Part shown: one piece after another, positions 1 through 5,694 of the stretch | Position numbering within the stretch: position 1 is the first letter of the stretch | Layout: every line of letters starts with the position of its first letter | Origin: Bacillota bacterium | GTDB taxonomy: Bacteria > Bacillota > Clostridia > DSM-8532 | DNA: 5,694 nucleotides | Direction of reading: 5' to 3' | Assembly: GCA_023446675.1 (NCBI GenBank) | Contig: JAEXPO010000591.1 | Span: 1-5,694 of the forward strand | Translations under genes and position numbers: made by a program | Notes under the pieces: model-generated | What the model was told of the DNA's origin: nothing | Seen by the model: the letters and a program-made list of their open reading frames with translations, nothing else | Databases searched by the model: none

Positions 1-2
1 CC

Positions 3-1985
3 TTTATGTATGATGGGGACCCTCAGCTGGATTTTATGAAGGCAATGGGGATAACCTTTCTATGCCCGCTGGAGGGTGAGGCCTGCAACCGGCATATCAA
101 GCTGTCCTGTGAAAACGGCATCTTTCATGAGGCGGGCCAGCTTCTGGCTTCCTGGAGGCCAAGGCTGCCCCAGGAGCTTTATGAAAAGCAGAGCCTGGGC
201 TGTCCTTTGGATAGCGAAAGCCTGGAAGACGGGAACGTAAAAGCAGCACGTAAGGATATTCCCCTGTGGAACGTATACCGGCTCTATCAGGACAGCGCCA
301 GACATTACACCATTGGCAAGGGAACAGGGAAGAAGGGCTGCTGCTTCATCGATGCACTTCACGGGGGAAGGGCCGGGGGCGTTGTTTGCGTCTATGGCGA
401 GGAAGGCGGCTTGCTTTTGGGCATGAAGGATTTCTGGCAGAAGCATCCTTCCTCCCTCTGGGTGGAGGACCTGACAGGGGATAATACCCGTGTGACTGCC
501 TGGATCTGGTCCTATGAGCATGAGGCCATGGATTTCCGGCATTATGATACGGAAGGCCATGCCAGTGCCTGTTATGAAGGCTTTGACGAGGTGGGGAGCA
601 CACCCTTCGGCATTGCCAATACCAATGAGCTTGTCCTTTCCGGCTTTGCACGGGGAATAGCGGAGGACAGCGAGGTGAAAAGCTTTGAGAAATATGTTCA
701 AAAGCCGCCCATGCTCTATGCCGAGCCTGAGTATTATCATTGGGCAAAGGCTTTTGGGCCGTGGAGCCTCATAAGGAAGGAATCGCCTTTTGAGTCCTGG
801 CTGGAAAAACAGCTTGATCTTGCCCTGGACTTTTACCTTAAGGAGATTGAACAGAGGGAATGGTACGGACTCTTTCACTACGGGGATGTAATGCATACCT
901 ACGACAGGTTCAGGCATTGCTGGCGCTATGACATGGGGGGCTTTGCCTGGCAGAATACGGAGCTGGTGCCCACCCTGTGGCTCTGGTACGCCTTCCTGCG
1001 CTCCGGCAGGGAGGAGGTCTTCACTCTTGCCGAGGCCATGACACGGCATTGCTCCGAGGTGGACCTTTATCATAGGGGTGCTTTAAAGGGTCTGGGCTCC
1101 CGGCACAATGTCCTTCACTGGGGCTGCTCCTGCAAGGAGCCCCGGATTGCCATGGCCGGGCACCACCGCTTTTACTATTATCTGACGGGGGATTACCGGC
1201 TGGGAGATGTTTTTGATGAGGTGAGGGACGGTGATTTGAGCACCCTATATATGGATCCCCTGCGCCATTTTTATGATAAGAGGGCCATGGTATACCCCAC
1301 CCATGCCCGCACAGGCCCCGATTGGTCCTCCTACTGCTCCAACTGGATGACGGCCTGGGAGAGAAAGGGGGATACGGAGGCCAGAAATAAGCTTCTGACA
1401 GGCATAAAGGACATTAAGGCCTCTCCCTACGGCCTGATATCCGGATCCGATTACGAATATGATCCCCAAAGCGGCCATTTAAGGTATATTGGAGAAAACG
1501 CTTCGGGAGGATCTCACCTTGCCATTTGCATGGGCTCTCCTTCCGTATGGTTTGAGCTGGCGGAGCTATTGGAGGATGAAGCATGGACGGAGATGCTGGC
1601 CGAATACGGCGACTTTTATTTTGCGCCTTCCGAGGAAAAACGGATAAAGGCTCCCATGGTCAACGCGGACAAGGGCTTTGCCTTCCCTTACATGGCAGCG
1701 GCCATGGGAGCCTACGCCGCACGTTATTATAAAAAGGAAGAGCTGGGCCGGAAGGTCTGGAGGGTGCTTGCACAGGAGCTTATGGGGAGTACCGGAAGGA
1801 GGAGCTTTGAAGCTGTGGGGGTAAAAGGCTATGCGAACAGCGGGGAGCTTTGGGAGATCCCCTGGCTTTCAACCAATTTTACGGCGCAATGGTGCCTTAA
1901 TGTCATTCTTTGTATGGAGCTTGCGGGGGAGTACATGCCCCAATCATTAACGGAGGCAGATGAAAATGAAGCTATGGGTAAGTGA
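3..1985 (+). CDS. YetA/PcRGLX-like exo-rhamnogalacturonan lyase (PL26-like), 5' end outside the window
   Basis: Likely releases unsaturated disaccharides from RG-I ends by beta-elimination, as known for Penicillium PcRGLX (PL26); Bacillus YetA belongs to the same protein family. The frame is open to the left edge. Counting from the Met at base 6, 659 residues are visible; YetA-type proteins run to roughly 850, so about 200 residues are probably missing and no signal peptide can be judged. Residues 1-240 look like beta-rich domains, with GMKDFWQKHP (139-148) and WSYEHEAMDFRHYD (168-181). From about 259 an alpha/alpha-toroid-like domain begins, with GDVMHTYD (293-300), WRYDMGGFAWQN (306-317), RHNVLHWG (366-373) and the AGHHRFYYYLTGD segment around H386/H387. 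The His, Arg and Tyr residues of these motifs are plausible active-site residues, but I cannot assign roles. The reading frame is intact to the TGA, which lies inside the next gene, implying coupled translation. Family assignment is by recognition of motifs; PL26 activity itself is inferred. Confidence 0.85.
   Translation, partial: FMYDGDPQLDFMKAMGITFLCPLEGEACNRHIKLSCENGIFHEAGQLLASWRPRLPQELYEKQSLGCPLDSESLEDGNVKAARKDIPLWNVYRLYQDSARHYTIGKGTGKKGCCFIDALHGGRAGGVVCVYGEEGGLLLGMKDFWQKHPSSLWVEDLTGDNTRVTAWIWSYEHEAMDFRHYDTEGHASACYEGFDEVGSTPFGIANTNELVLSGFARGIAEDSEVKSFEKYVQKPPMLYAEPEYYHWAKAFGPWSLIRKESPFESWLEKQLDLALDFYLKEIEQREWYGLFHYGDVMHTYDRFRHCWRYDMGGFAWQNTELVPTLWLWYAFLRSGREEVFTLAEAMTRHCSEVDLYHRGALKGLGSRHNVLHWGCSCKEPRIAMAGHHRFYYYLTGDYRLGDVFDEVRDGDLSTLYMDPLRHFYDKRAMVYPTHARTGPDWSSYCSNWMTAWERKGDTEARNKLLTGIKDIKASPYGLISGSDYEYDPQSGHLRYIGENASGGSHLAICMGSPSVWFELAELLEDEAWTEMLAEYGDFYFAPSEEKRIKAPMVNADKGFAFPYMAAAMGAYAARYYKKEELGRKVWRVLAQELMGSTGRRSFEAVGVKGYANSGELWEIPWLSTNFTAQWCLNVILCMELAGEYMPQSLTEADENEAMGK
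1952..1956 (+). promoter_or_regulatory. Ribosome binding site that decides the PL11 start
   Basis: GGAGG lies within the 3' end of the upstream lyase gene. It is 3 nt from the ATG at 1960 but 9 nt from the in-frame ATG at 1966. The second spacing is normal, so initiation at 1966 is favoured. Its position inside the preceding coding sequence fits translational coupling. Confidence 0.75.
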
Positions 1986-4401
1986 CCTGGAGGATTCCTT
2001 TGTACGCCTTTTATGGGAGCCGGTAAGCCAGGCTCAGGCCTATCAGCTTTACTGGTCCGACAAGAATACAAAAACCGTCAGATTTAAATGCCTTCTTAAA
2101 ACAACGGAAGCAATGGCTGTTGTGAGGAAGGCAACCCATGTACGGCACTATTTTAAGGTTGCCGCCGTAAGGGATGGGGAGGTTATTGAGGAAAGCAGCC
2201 TTGTGGAAACTCAAATAAAAAAAGTTTTTCACCCCCAGCTGGAAAGGCTTTCAAGGGGCCTTGCCGCCGTAAGCACAACGGAAGGCGTTTTTTTAAGCTG
2301 GAGGCTCATGGGTGAAGAGGTGAACGGGTGGTGTGAAACGGGTCTTACAGGTGTTGATTTTAATGTTTACCGAAACGGCGAGCTTCTGTCCAGGGTAAGC
2401 GACAGCACCAATTATCTGGACAGGGAGGGGTCCGGAGAGGATCGCTATTTAGTGGAGCCAATCCAATGGGAAGGCGGGCTAAGCGACGGCGGCTTTATTG
2501 GTAAAGCGTCCGGACAGGAGGTTAAAGCCTTTCCTTCGGGAGCCAATTACATTGATTTGCCTCTTAAAATTCCTGAACCCGGCATAACGCCTTCGGGACA
2601 GCCCTTTACATACAACGCCAACGACATGAGCGTGGGGGATGTCGACGGAGACGGGGAGTATGAATTTTTTGTCAAATGGGATCCCTCCAACTCAAAGGAT
2701 GTGTCCCACTCAGGATACACCGGCCGTTGCCTCATTGACTGCTATAAGCTGGACGGCACCCTTCTCTGGCGTTTGGATATGGGGCCTAATATTCGGGCGG
2801 GAGCCCACTACACCCAGTTTATGGTCTATGATTTTGACGGGGACGGAAAGGCGGAAATGGCCGTCAAAACAGCCCCGGGCACGAAAATATTCCGCTTTTG
2901 GGGGGACGGGAGCCTTAAAGAAGAAAGCTTCATCACTCTCCCAAAGGAGGATATTGAAGCGGGCTTCGGGAATGAAGATGATTTCCGGTACAGCAGCGGG
3001 GACTATTACAATCACCTGGTCCGCTGCTTTATGGCCTGGCAGGACCATGAGGAGGTGAAGGCGGGGCATTGGCCGGATACCCTGGAGGCCTGCTTCGGAA
3101 TTGAATGCCGGTATGATTACCCCCTTGCCAGGAAGGATGCGGAAAGGCTTGTGGATTACTTTATGGACGTCTACGCTCCCGGCAGAAATGAAAACAACCG
3201 GTTAAGGGGATTTGAGGGCTTTGTTCTTTCAGGGCCCGAATATCTTACCCTTTTTTCAGGAGAAGGCAGGGAGCTGGAAACGGTCAGGTTTCCTTTTGAG
3301 CGTGTGGATGACGGTCTTTTATGGGGTGATTACGCCATGAAGAGGATTGAGCCTGGCAACCGTGTGGACAGGTTCCTGTCCGGCGTGGCTTATCTGGACG
3401 GGGAGCGGCCCTATCTTGTGATATGCCGGGGGTATTACACCCGTACGGCTGTGTCCGCCTATTCCTTTTTTGACGGCAGGCTCAAAGAGCACTGGCGCCT
3501 TGACAGCGGCTTTGTACCCATGGACAATCCTTTCAGGGCAGGTCCCCATGGCAACAGGGGTACGGATCCGGTATACGGAATCCTGGCGGGACAGGGAAAT
3601 CACAGCCTTTCAACCGCCGATGTGGACGGGGACGGCTGCCAGGAAATCATTTACGGGGCGGCAGTCATTGACCATGACGGGAGCCTCCTCTACAGCAGCT
3701 TCGGAAATTTGCCCGACGGAAGGCATGTGAAGCTGGGGCACGGGGATGCCATGCATGTGGCGGATATTGATCCCGATCATCCCGGCCTGGAAATATTCAG
3801 CGTATTCGAAGGCGGACGGTCTGCGCCCTACGGGTATGCCCTGAGGGATGCGGAAACCGGGGAGGTGATTTATGGCGAGTACGCGGACAGGGATTTAGGC
3901 AGGTGTATGATTGGGGATATTCATCCGGGGGCAAGGGGCCTTCAGACCTGGGTTAATTGCGTCAGAACCTGCACGGGAGAGGTTTTGCCCGACAGGGTGC
4001 CGGGGACGAACCAAAGCATCCGCTGGGCGCCGGATATGAGCACTCAAATCCTGGGAAGGCCTTATAGAACTGGCGGGCACCAGGGCGCTATCTATGACAA
4101 TACCCACGGTATACTTTTAGATCCCGAAGGAGTGGAAACAAACAACAGCACAAAGGGGAATGCCTGCCTTATAGCAGATATTTTCGGAGACTGGCGGGAG
4201 GAGCTTCTACTTCGAAAGGCCGACAATACCGCCATCCGCATTTTTACCTGCGCAGAGCTAACGGGGCACAAGCTTTTTACCCTCATGCACGACATACAGT
4301 ACCGTACCTCCGTAGCCTGGCAGAATAACTGCTATAATCAGCCGGGGTACACCCAATTTTATTTCGCGTCGGACATGGACTTTAAGTATGTGCTGCCATG
4401 A
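1966..4401 (+). CDS. Family PL11 rhamnogalacturonan lyase (YesW/YesX-like), cytoplasmic, with extra domain and insertion
   Basis: Cleaves the RG-I backbone by beta-elimination, leaving unsaturated galacturonate ends. Residues 1-86 form an extra fibronectin III-like beta domain. Residues 92-185 match the PL11 N-terminal beta-sandwich (SWRLMG 111-116, FNVYRNG 132-138). The rest is the calcium-rich beta-propeller with DVDGDG (225), DFDGDG (289), DVDGDG (552) and DIDPDHPGLE (600). Family hallmarks are KWDPSNSKD (237-245), NIRAGAHYTQF (275-285), GFVLSGPEYLT (418-428), GYYTRT and GQGNH (542-546). No signal peptide is present, unlike secreted YesW, so a cytoplasmic role is inferred. At 811 residues it exceeds Bacillus YesW/YesX (about 610-620). 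The excess comes from the N-terminal domain, an insertion at about 308-417 and a smaller one before GQGNH. ATG 1966 is preferred to 1960 on ribosome-binding-site spacing. The gene overlaps the upstream lyase by 20 bp. Endo or exo action cannot be told from sequence alone. Confidence 0.95.
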   Translation: MKLWVSDLEDSFVRLLWEPVSQAQAYQLYWSDKNTKTVRFKCLLKTTEAMAVVRKATHVRHYFKVAAVRDGEVIEESSLVETQIKKVFHPQLERLSRGLAAVSTTEGVFLSWRLMGEEVNGWCETGLTGVDFNVYRNGELLSRVSDSTNYLDREGSGEDRYLVEPIQWEGGLSDGGFIGKASGQEVKAFPSGANYIDLPLKIPEPGITPSGQPFTYNANDMSVGDVDGDGEYEFFVKWDPSNSKDVSHSGYTGRCLIDCYKLDGTLLWRLDMGPNIRAGAHYTQFMVYDFDGDGKAEMAVKTAPGTKIFRFWGDGSLKEESFITLPKEDIEAGFGNEDDFRYSSGDYYNHLVRCFMAWQDHEEVKAGHWPDTLEACFGIECRYDYPLARKDAERLVDYFMDVYAPGRNENNRLRGFEGFVLSGPEYLTLFSGEGRELETVRFPFERVDDGLLWGDYAMKRIEPGNRVDRFLSGVAYLDGERPYLVICRGYYTRTAVSAYSFFDGRLKEHWRLDSGFVPMDNPFRAGPHGNRGTDPVYGILAGQGNHSLSTADVDGDGCQEIIYGAAVIDHDGSLLYSSFGNLPDGRHVKLGHGDAMHVADIDPDHPGLEIFSVFEGGRSAPYGYALRDAETGEVIYGEYADRDLGRCMIGDIHPGARGLQTWVNCVRTCTGEVLPDRVPGTNQSIRWAPDMSTQILGRPYRTGGHQGAIYDNTHGILLDPEGVETNNSTKGNACLIADIFGDWREELLLRKADNTAIRIFTCAELTGHKLFTLMHDIQYRTSVAWQNNCYNQPGYTQFYFASDMDFKYVLP

Positions 4402-4432
4402 AAACCGCCTGATTTTTCCAGGGAGGACTGAA

Positions 4433-4460
4433 TGGACAAAATCGCTCCAAAATCTATAAA
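4433..4460 (+). promoter_or_regulatory. Candidate sigma-A-type promoter before the TIM-barrel gene
   Basis: TGGACA (4433-4438), a 16-bp spacer and TATAAA (4455-4460) each match the vegetative consensus at five of six positions. Transcription would begin near 4467 and give a leader of about 120 nt before the ATG at 4588. No terminator is visible after the PL11 gene, so read-through from upstream could also feed the downstream gene. The match is by eye in A-rich sequence, so chance is possible. Confidence 0.4.
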
Positions 4461-4529
4461 AAAATGAAAATAGGCAATTGTAAAGCATGGGCGACGGCAG
4501 TATGATGGGAATGTTGGGGGCAATCAATC

Positions 4530-4545
4530 CTGTCCGGGGGGACAG
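4530..4545 (+). other. Small hairpin in the leader of the TIM-barrel gene
   Basis: CTGTCC and GGACAG form a perfect 6-bp stem around a GGGG loop. The following bases are A-rich, not T-rich, so this is not a plus-strand intrinsic terminator. It lies about 28 nt before the Shine-Dalgarno sequence and could affect mRNA stability or processing, or be incidental. The rest of the 4402-4587 gap shows no recognisable riboswitch or operator. Confidence 0.3.
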
Positions 4546-4572
4546 AAAAATAAACGGAAAGCCTTCAGCTTT

Positions 4573-4578
4573 AGGAGG
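4573..4578 (+). promoter_or_regulatory. Ribosome binding site that decides the TIM-barrel gene start
   Basis: AGGAGG directly abuts the ATG at 4579 (zero spacing), which cannot serve as an efficient start. The next in-frame ATG at 4588 is 9 nt away, so translation should begin there. Confidence 0.85.
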
Positions 4579-4587
4579 ATGGAATCT

Positions 4588-5445
4588 ATGGCAGGTTTAT
4601 TTCCAAGAACAACGGTTGCAGGCGTGTCCTTATCACGCATGATTATCGGAACCAACTGGATGGCAGGCTGGAGCCACACAAGCCCTGCGGCGGATCAGAT
4701 GATTAAAGCCCGGCATTCGTCCCATACCACGGTGGAGCCTATGCTGGAAGCGTTTCTTTCTCACGGTGTCGATACGATTATGGGCCTGTTCAATGCAACG
4801 CCCCATATTCATCGGGCGGTAATGGAAACAAGCCAGAGAACGGGAAAGGACATTATTATCATCGACACCCCCATTGTGAATGTGGAAGACAATGCCCAGG
4901 CCCGTCAGGAGGCTGAAGCCACCATTAAAAAAAGCCGGGAGCTGGGGGCCACCTTTTGCCTGCTTCACCATTCCTGTGTGGAAAAGTTGGTTAATAAGGG
5001 AAAGGGAACCATTGAACGCCTGGACGATTATACAAAAATGATCCGGGACGCAGGGCTCATCCCCGGCCTGTCGGCCCATATGCCGGAGCTTGTTATTTAC
5101 AGCGATCAAAACAATTATGATGTGGAAACCTATATTCAAATTTACAATTGCATGGGCTTTTTGATGCAGGTGGAAATTGAAACGGTGAACCGCATCATTC
5201 GCACGGCCAAGAAGCCTGTCATGACGATAAAGCCCATGGCAGCGGGCCGATGCACCCCTTTTGTGGGCCTGAACTTCTCCTGGGCTACCTTAAGAGAGTG
5301 TGACATGGTTGCGGTGGGCTGCTATAACGAGCTTGAGGCACTGGAGGATATTGAAATTTCTCTGGCTGCTCTTGAAAGGCGGCTCCCGGAAATTGGTGTC
5401 CGCCAAAGCCCCAACCAGAGCCAGGCAGCCTTTGGCAAGGCTTGA
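4588..5445 (+). CDS. Uncharacterised TIM-barrel protein, distant aldo/keto reductase-like
   Basis: I do not recognise a named function. The 285-residue soluble protein shows a (beta/alpha)8 pattern: SRMIIGTNW (16-24), GVDTIMGLF (60-68), DIIIIDTPI (88-96), ATFCLLHHS (121-129), GLIPGLSAHMPEL (156-168), FLMQVEIE (191-198), VMTIKPMAAGR (211-221) and CDMVAVGCYNELEAL (238-252). The first strand, the LLHH strand and the last strand plus helix resemble aldo/keto reductases. The DTAxxYG catalytic motif is replaced (D62 is kept, the Tyr position is Leu/Phe), and the catalytic Lys after strand 3 is missing. Only a His (127/128) seems retained. It may therefore have different chemistry, bind a sugar acid, or be inactive. 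No signal peptide or membrane segment is seen. It lies 186 bp after the PL11 gene on the same strand, with its own candidate promoter, and is followed by a strong terminator. A role in RG-I product metabolism is an inference from location only. Confidence 0.85.
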   Translation: MAGLFPRTTVAGVSLSRMIIGTNWMAGWSHTSPAADQMIKARHSSHTTVEPMLEAFLSHGVDTIMGLFNATPHIHRAVMETSQRTGKDIIIIDTPIVNVEDNAQARQEAEATIKKSRELGATFCLLHHSCVEKLVNKGKGTIERLDDYTKMIRDAGLIPGLSAHMPELVIYSDQNNYDVETYIQIYNCMGFLMQVEIETVNRIIRTAKKPVMTIKPMAAGRCTPFVGLNFSWATLRECDMVAVGCYNELEALEDIEISLAALERRLPEIGVRQSPNQSQAAFGKA

Positions 5446-5472
5446 ATCTATAAACAGTTGTTTTGCAATAAC

Positions 5473-5519
5473 GCAGGAAGCCTGGAGGATAAACCCCTTC
5501 AGGCTTCCTGCTTCTTTTT
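5473..5519 (+). terminator. Strong intrinsic terminator after the TIM-barrel gene
   Basis: GCAGGAAGCCTG (5473-5484) pairs perfectly with CAGGCTTCCTGC (5500-5511). Four further inner pairs (one G-U) give a 16-bp stem with a 7-nt loop. TTCTTTTT follows directly. The stem starts 27 nt after the stop codon. On the minus strand it follows the leuS stop by about 65 nt, preceded by an A-run and followed by only a weak T-rich stretch. It could act weakly in that direction too, but its main orientation is plus. Confidence 0.93.
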
Positions 5520-5574
5520 GCATAAATTTCAAAGCCTTACGGAAATAGGCGGGAAGGTCTGTGCTAAGGGCCTT

Positions 5575-5694
5575 TTAGGAATCCTCAGCTTTTTCCTCAA
5601 CCACAAAAGCTTTCTCTTCAACCACAAAGCTAAGGATTTTCTCCGGCACATACACGGTCTTTACAACTCTTTTTCCCTCCAAAAGGCATTTTAC
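5575..5694 (-). CDS. leuS: Leucyl-tRNA synthetase, C-terminal 39 residues (5' part outside the window)
   Basis: The minus strand is open from the right edge to a TAA at 5577-5575. The visible residues include LLEGKRVVKTVYVPEKILSF, matching the end of bacterial LeuRS, whose C-terminal domain typically closes with a Gly-Lys, Val-Lys-x-Ile/Val-x-Val-Pro-x-Lys, then Asn-Ile-Val-Val-type strand. LeuRS charges tRNA-Leu in the cytoplasm, and this small C-terminal domain contacts the tRNA elbow. Here the usual end is followed by an acidic/lysine-rich tail, VVEEKAFVVEEKAEDS, which contains a seven-residue duplication. The gene converges on the plus-strand unit and is probably unrelated to pectin metabolism. 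Only 39 residues are visible, so the call rests on one motif. Confidence 0.75.
   Translation of the reverse strand, partial: VKCLLEGKRVVKTVYVPEKILSFVVEEKAFVVEEKAEDS
5587..5628 (-). repeat. Two tandem 21-bp units in the leuS 3' end
   Basis: Units 5587-5607 and 5608-5628 are directly adjacent and identical at 19 of 21 positions. Each encodes FVVEEKA on the minus strand, and both differences are synonymous (GAA/GAG swaps). This is a recent in-frame duplication near the end of the coding sequence. Confidence 0.9.

Noticed and set aside
60..1073. Long minus-strand open frame (337 codons) opposite the PL26-like lyase
   Set aside because: The protein is low in recognisable motifs, lies wholly antisense to a clearly conserved enzyme, and has no suitable ribosome binding site. 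It is a shadow of biased codon use.
2639..3069. Overlapping open frames on both strands within the PL11 gene
   Set aside because: The PL11 frame carries the conserved motifs throughout this stretch; the alternatives show no family features.
4400..4415. Possible catabolite-response (cre) site around TGAAAACCGCC after the PL11 stop
   Set aside because: The central CG is displaced by one base from the cre consensus and the right half-site is missing.
4530..4545. Hairpin considered as a terminator for the lyase pair
   Set aside because: It is followed by an A-rich run and not a T-tract on the plus strand, and the stem is only 6 bp.
4633..5139. Minus-strand open frame of 168 codons opposite the TIM-barrel gene
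   Set aside because: The plus-strand frame has a strong Shine-Dalgarno, a coherent barrel pattern and a terminator; the antisense frame has none of these.
5290..5548. Open frames on both strands across the end of the TIM-barrel gene and the terminator
   Set aside because: They run through the perfect terminator stem and have no convincing ribosome binding site or motif.

Overview
The window looks like part of a plant cell wall (pectin) utilisation region from a Gram-positive Firmicute, most likely a Clostridia or Lachnospiraceae-type gut or anaerobic bacterium. The lineage is an inference. It rests on strong GGAGG-type ribosome binding sites, moderately GC-rich coding sequence, and resemblance of the proteins to families I know from that group.

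Layout. Bases 1-4401 hold two overlapping plus-strand genes for rhamnogalacturonan-I (RG-I) breakdown. The first, cut by the window's left edge, encodes a YetA/PcRGLX-like exo-rhamnogalacturonan lyase (PL26-like). The second overlaps it by about 20 bp and encodes an 811-residue family PL11 rhamnogalacturonan lyase. It has no signal peptide, an extra fibronectin-like N-terminal domain and an insertion of about 110 residues. A gap of about 185 bp follows, holding a candidate sigma-A-type promoter and a small hairpin. After it comes a 285-residue TIM-barrel protein that resembles aldo/keto reductases but appears to lack most of their catalytic residues. A strong intrinsic terminator at 5473-5519 closes the plus-strand unit. 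On the minus strand, bases 5694-5575 encode the last 39 residues of what looks like leucyl-tRNA synthetase, with a tail made of a short tandem duplication.

How it works together. The PL11 enzyme has no export signal, so it probably acts in the cytoplasm on RG-I oligosaccharides that were imported after extracellular cleavage. The location of the PL26-like enzyme cannot be judged because its N-terminus is missing. Both enzymes cleave the GalA-Rha backbone by beta-elimination, and the gene overlap implies coupled translation. The TIM-barrel protein may serve the same pathway, but its own candidate promoter and the gap leave that open. The leuS end marks the boundary with housekeeping DNA, and the two transcription units converge on the terminator region.

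In both complete plus-strand genes the first in-frame ATG is too close to the Shine-Dalgarno sequence. The next ATG has ideal spacing and is annotated as the start. No tRNA, rRNA, CRISPR array, insertion sequence or attachment site was seen.
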